Shown here piece by piece: positions 63,220 through 64,000 of a DNA stretch of 64,000 nucleotides. The notes beneath the pieces are model-generated. The model made no database searches and was not told where the DNA came from. It was given only the letters and a program-made list of their open reading frames with translations. Position 1 is the first letter of the stretch. Each line of letters begins with the position of its first letter. Source of the DNA: Glaciecola siphonariae. GTDB taxonomy: Bacteria; Pseudomonadota; Gammaproteobacteria; Enterobacterales; Alteromonadaceae. The position numbers were made by a program, and so were the translations under genes. The stretch is taken from positions 1 to 64,000 of the forward strand of contig NZ_JBHSGU010000005.1 in assembly GCF_042652645.1 (NCBI RefSeq), read 5' to 3'.

Positions 63220-64000
63220 CTATTTACCTGCGTGTATCTTTAGCACTTTTCCATCGGGTGCGTCGGTAATTACATATAAATTACCGTCTGGGCCTTGCGC
63301 CACATCACGGATGCGATGGTCGAGCCCTTCAAGTAAGTTATTTTGTGCCACTACCGTGTCGCCATCCATCTCCAAATGCTTTAAATAGCGAAATTTCAGC
63401 GAGCCTATAAATAAGTCTCCCTGCCACTGAGGAAATACATCTCCGGTGTAGAAAGTCATACCGCTAGGCGCAATAGATGGGTCCCAATAAATTAATGGCT
63501 GACGCATACCGTCCATTTCGGTTTTATCGGTAATAATTGAGCCGTTGTAATTCACACCATAGGTGATGCTCGGCCAACCATAGTTGTCACCTTTGTTTAG
63601 GATATTGATTTCGTCCCCGCCCTTCGGACCATGCTCATGCGTCCAAATAGCGCCGGTTTGTGGGTGCATCGTCATGCCTTGAACGTTGCGGTGCCCATAG
63701 GTATAAATTTCAGGCGCCTTGCCATCAATAAATGGATTATCTGCAACTGGCTTGCCATCTTGGGTGACTCGCACAACCTTGCCAAAATGCGCGTCAGTTT
63801 CTTGCGCTTTTTCTTTAAACGAGCCTCTATCGCCAAGGGAAATGAAGACATCTCCTGTCCGGTCAAATGTGACTCTACAGCCAAAGTGAAATGCAGTATC
63901 TACTTTAGGAAGCGCTTGGAACACGCGTGTGACAGAAGTTAAAGCGCCATCTTTGAGCACGCCTTTGTGCACTTCACTTGAATGACCACCTTCGCCGGCA
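63220..64000 (-). CDS. PQQ-dependent sugar dehydrogenase family protein, partial
   Basis: The C-terminal 260 residues or so of a six-bladed beta-propeller; the frame is open through the window edge, so the start lies beyond 64000. Blocks GDVFISLGDRGSF, YTYGHRNVQGMTMHPQTG, HEHGPKGGDEINIL and NYGWPSITYGVNYNG match the soluble aldose/sorbosone dehydrogenase family (E. coli YliI type), with the Asp and Arg residues that line the PQQ site. It is probably periplasmic; the signal peptide is outside the window. Confidence 0.9.
   Translation of the reverse strand, partial: AGEGGHSSEVHKGVLKDGALTSVTRVFQALPKVDTAFHFGCRVTFDRTGDVFISLGDRGSFKEKAQETDAHFGKVVRVTQDGKPVADNPFIDGKAPEIYTYGHRNVQGMTMHPQTGAIWTHEHGPKGGDEINILNKGDNYGWPSITYGVNYNGSIITDKTEMDGMRQPLIYWDPSIAPSGMTFYTGDVFPQWQGDLFIGSLKFRYLKHLEMDGDTVVAQNNLLEGLDHRIRDVAQGPDGNLYVITDAPDGKVLKIHAGK

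Overview
The window looks like the chromosome of a marine gammaproteobacterium, most likely Alteromonadales (Alteromonas/Glaciecola-like). The evidence is the gammaproteobacterial spc and alpha ribosomal operons, MotX of the sodium-driven polar flagellum, several TonB-dependent receptors, a PL7 alginate lyase and sodium-coupled transporters. No CRISPR array, insertion sequence, prophage or tRNA gene was seen.

Layout. (1) 1-270: leader and P1 promoter of an rRNA operon that runs leftward out of the window. (2) 551-1354: an exported protein built of nine 15-residue helical repeats. (3) 1449-9940: spc and alpha operons on the minus strand, rplN to rplQ, with rpoA, secY and the S4-responsive alpha leader. 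The S10 operon that normally precedes rplN is absent; a chemotaxis receptor lies there instead. (4) 10191-26826: mixed housekeeping genes (NIT-domain chemoreceptor, rlmB, rnr, SGNH hydrolase, ilvE, HNH nuclease, motX, ubiD, fre, M28 peptidase, solute-binding protein, thioredoxin-like protein, gcdH). (5) 27101-48223: a 21-kb peptidoglycan-utilisation locus. (6) 48331-53937: glyoxalase/ALDH pair, purA, cnoX, DUF962 and a zinc-ribbon membrane protein. (7) 54285-62396: an alginate locus (repeat-domain lipoprotein, TonB-dependent receptor, PL7 lyase). (8) 63220-64000: a truncated sugar dehydrogenase.

The most interesting part is the 27-48 kb locus. It gathers a serine-hydrolase-like lipoprotein, dipeptide epimerase, alanine racemase, sodium-solute symporter, MurQ etherase, NamZ-type exo-N-acetylmuramidase, MurR-type regulator, M14 peptidase, exported NagZ-like GH3, TonB-dependent receptor, tryptophan-halogenase-like flavoprotein, an 825-residue fusion of an AmiD-type amidase with a PBP4B-type serine hydrolase, and an NhaC-family transporter. 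Together they could take cell-wall fragments from outer-membrane uptake down to GlcNAc-6-P, L-Ala and L-Glu. A 17-bp near-palindromic motif occurs, in opposite orientations, in the promoter regions of the first gene and of the receptor gene. A partial copy sits in the murR/M14 divergent region, which makes it a good candidate for the MurR operator.

A second genome-scale oddity is that many intergenic spacers carry short tandem repeats of unrelated sequence but similar unit length (11, 12 or 15 bp).
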